In this document: in pieces, positions 63,338 to 64,000 of the stretch
Layout of the letters: each line of letters starts with the position of its first letter
How positions within the stretch are numbered: position 1 is the first letter of the stretch
Source: Thermoflexus sp.
GTDB lineage: Bacteria; Chloroflexota; Anaerolineae; Aggregatilineales; Aggregatilineaceae
Reading direction: 5' to 3'
Assembly (NCBI GenBank): GCA_020724465.1
Contig: DYGX01000014.1
Location: 1-64,000, forward strand
DNA length: 64,000 nucleotides
The notes under the pieces: generated by a model
The model's database searches: none
What the model saw: only the letters and a program-made list of their open reading frames with translations
Told to the model about the DNA's origin: nothing
Translations under genes and position numbers: made by a program

Positions 63338-64000
63338 ATGGGGTTGAACGAACAGAAATCCGAATGGATGTGGCGCAACGGGGAATGGGTGCGCTGGGAA
63401 GACGCGACGGTTCACGTGACCGCGCACGCGCTGCACTATGGCTCAAGCGTTTTCGAAGGCATCCGCGCCTATGCCACGCCAGACGGGCCGGCGGTGTTCT
63501 GCCTGGATGCGCATGTGCGGCGTCTGTTCGACTCGTGCAAGATCGCCCGCATCCCGGTGCCCTATTCGCCGGCTGAGATCGCCAGCGCCATTGTGGAGAC
63601 GGTCGACCGCAACCGGCACACAAGCTGCTACATCCGCCCTATGGTCTTCCGGGGCAGCGAGGTGATCGGCCTGGACGGGCGGGCGTGCCCGACCGAAGTC
63701 GTCATCTTCACCATCGACTGGGGCCGCTACCTGGGCGCCGACGCGATCGAGCAGGGCATCGACGTGATGGTTAGCTCGTGGCGGCGCATGGCGCCCGACA
63801 CGCTCCCGGCGATGGCGAAGATCGGCGGGCAGTACATCGGCAGCCAGTTGATCACCATGGAAGCCAAAGAGAACGGCTTCCACGAAGGGATCGGGCTGGA
63901 CGTCAACGGCTACGTGGCCGAGGGTGCGGGCGAGAACATCTTCCTGGTGATGAACGATGTGCTCTACACCCCGCCGGTTGCCGCGTCGGTCCTGGCGGGC
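63338..64000 (+). CDS. ilvE: Branched-chain amino-acid aminotransferase (3' end beyond window)
   Basis: The first 221 residues of a fold-type IV PLP aminotransferase that performs the last step of Val, Ile and Leu synthesis. The PLP lysine is K161 in A-M-A-K-I-G-G-Q-Y. The N-terminal A-L-H-Y-G-S-S-V-F-E-G-I-R-A-Y motif and the Y-I-R-P-M-V-F-R-G segment are standard. GAAGGAG lies nine bases before the ATG. The frame is open to the last base, so the gene continues past the window. Confidence 0.94.
   Translation, partial: MGLNEQKSEWMWRNGEWVRWEDATVHVTAHALHYGSSVFEGIRAYATPDGPAVFCLDAHVRRLFDSCKIARIPVPYSPAEIASAIVETVDRNRHTSCYIRPMVFRGSEVIGLDGRACPTEVVIFTIDWGRYLGADAIEQGIDVMVSSWRRMAPDTLPAMAKIGGQYIGSQLITMEAKENGFHEGIGLDVNGYVAEGAGENIFLVMNDVLYTPPVAASVLAG

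Overview
The window is a GC-rich bacterial chromosome segment. It fits a Chloroflexota member, most likely of the Anaerolineae type. This assignment is inferred from gene content: TPR-CHAT and subtilase proteins with a sigma factor, a large NTPase-TPR regulator with a C-terminal transcriptional-activator domain, an Os1348/NHLP-like small protein, secreted SH3/beta-repeat proteins, a stand-alone gltB and an unlinked argCBDJ/argGH layout. No tRNA, rRNA, CRISPR array or insertion sequence was recognised.

Layout. (1) 1-6.8 kb is a sugar-catabolism cluster: a 5'-truncated sugar ABC ATPase, a D-lyxose-isomerase-like cupin, a ROK kinase, two Gfo/Idh/MocA oxidoreductases, a divergent xylose isomerase and a zinc alcohol dehydrogenase. 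(2) 6.9-12.9 kb is a four-gene cassette: sigma factor, zinc-finger protein, TPR-CHAT protease and S8 subtilase. It looks like a proteolysis-controlled transcription or defence system. (3) 13.2-17.7 kb holds a 1051-residue NTPase/TPR/BTAD-like regulator, a 57-residue membrane micropeptide, an Os1348/NHLP-like protein and a single-domain response regulator. (4) 17.8-20.7 kb is metY-metX under a clear SAM-I riboswitch. (5) 20.7-25.6 kb is argC-argB-argD-NAGS-argJ, preceded by an Arg-rich leader peptide and a terminator, an apparent ribosome-mediated attenuator. (6) 25.6-30.3 kb is gltB. (7) 30.7-34.8 kb has an ECF sigma and RskA-type anti-sigma pair, a secreted di-haem repeat protein and a DUF3105 protein. 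(8) 34.9-41.6 kb has a methyltransferase and a sugar ABC importer with a GH31 glucosidase. (9) 41.8-49.1 kb has an orphan 503-residue protein, an aldolase/PfkB kinase/UroD-family operon and a large secreted repeat protein. (10) 49.5-53.9 kb has a small orphan, an Hsp20, a selenocysteine-containing SelD with an in-frame TGA and a SECIS-like hairpin, a PRC-barrel protein and a secreted SH3/WD40 protein. (11) 54-58.1 kb is a peptide ABC importer behind a strong promoter and a long structured leader. (12) 58.2-64 kb has argG-argH, and divergently ilvD-ilvE. The ilv genes lie behind two consecutive leader-peptide/terminator modules rich in Leu, Val and Ile codons.

Common theme. Amino-acid biosynthesis here is controlled at the RNA level by three different premature-termination devices: a SAM riboswitch for methionine, an Arg leader peptide for arginine, and tandem branched-chain leader peptides for Ilv. 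The two most system-like accessory loci are the sigma/zinc-finger/TPR-CHAT/subtilase cassette and the regulator/micropeptide/NHLP-like/receiver cluster.

All functional calls come from reading the sequence and from family knowledge. No database search was run.
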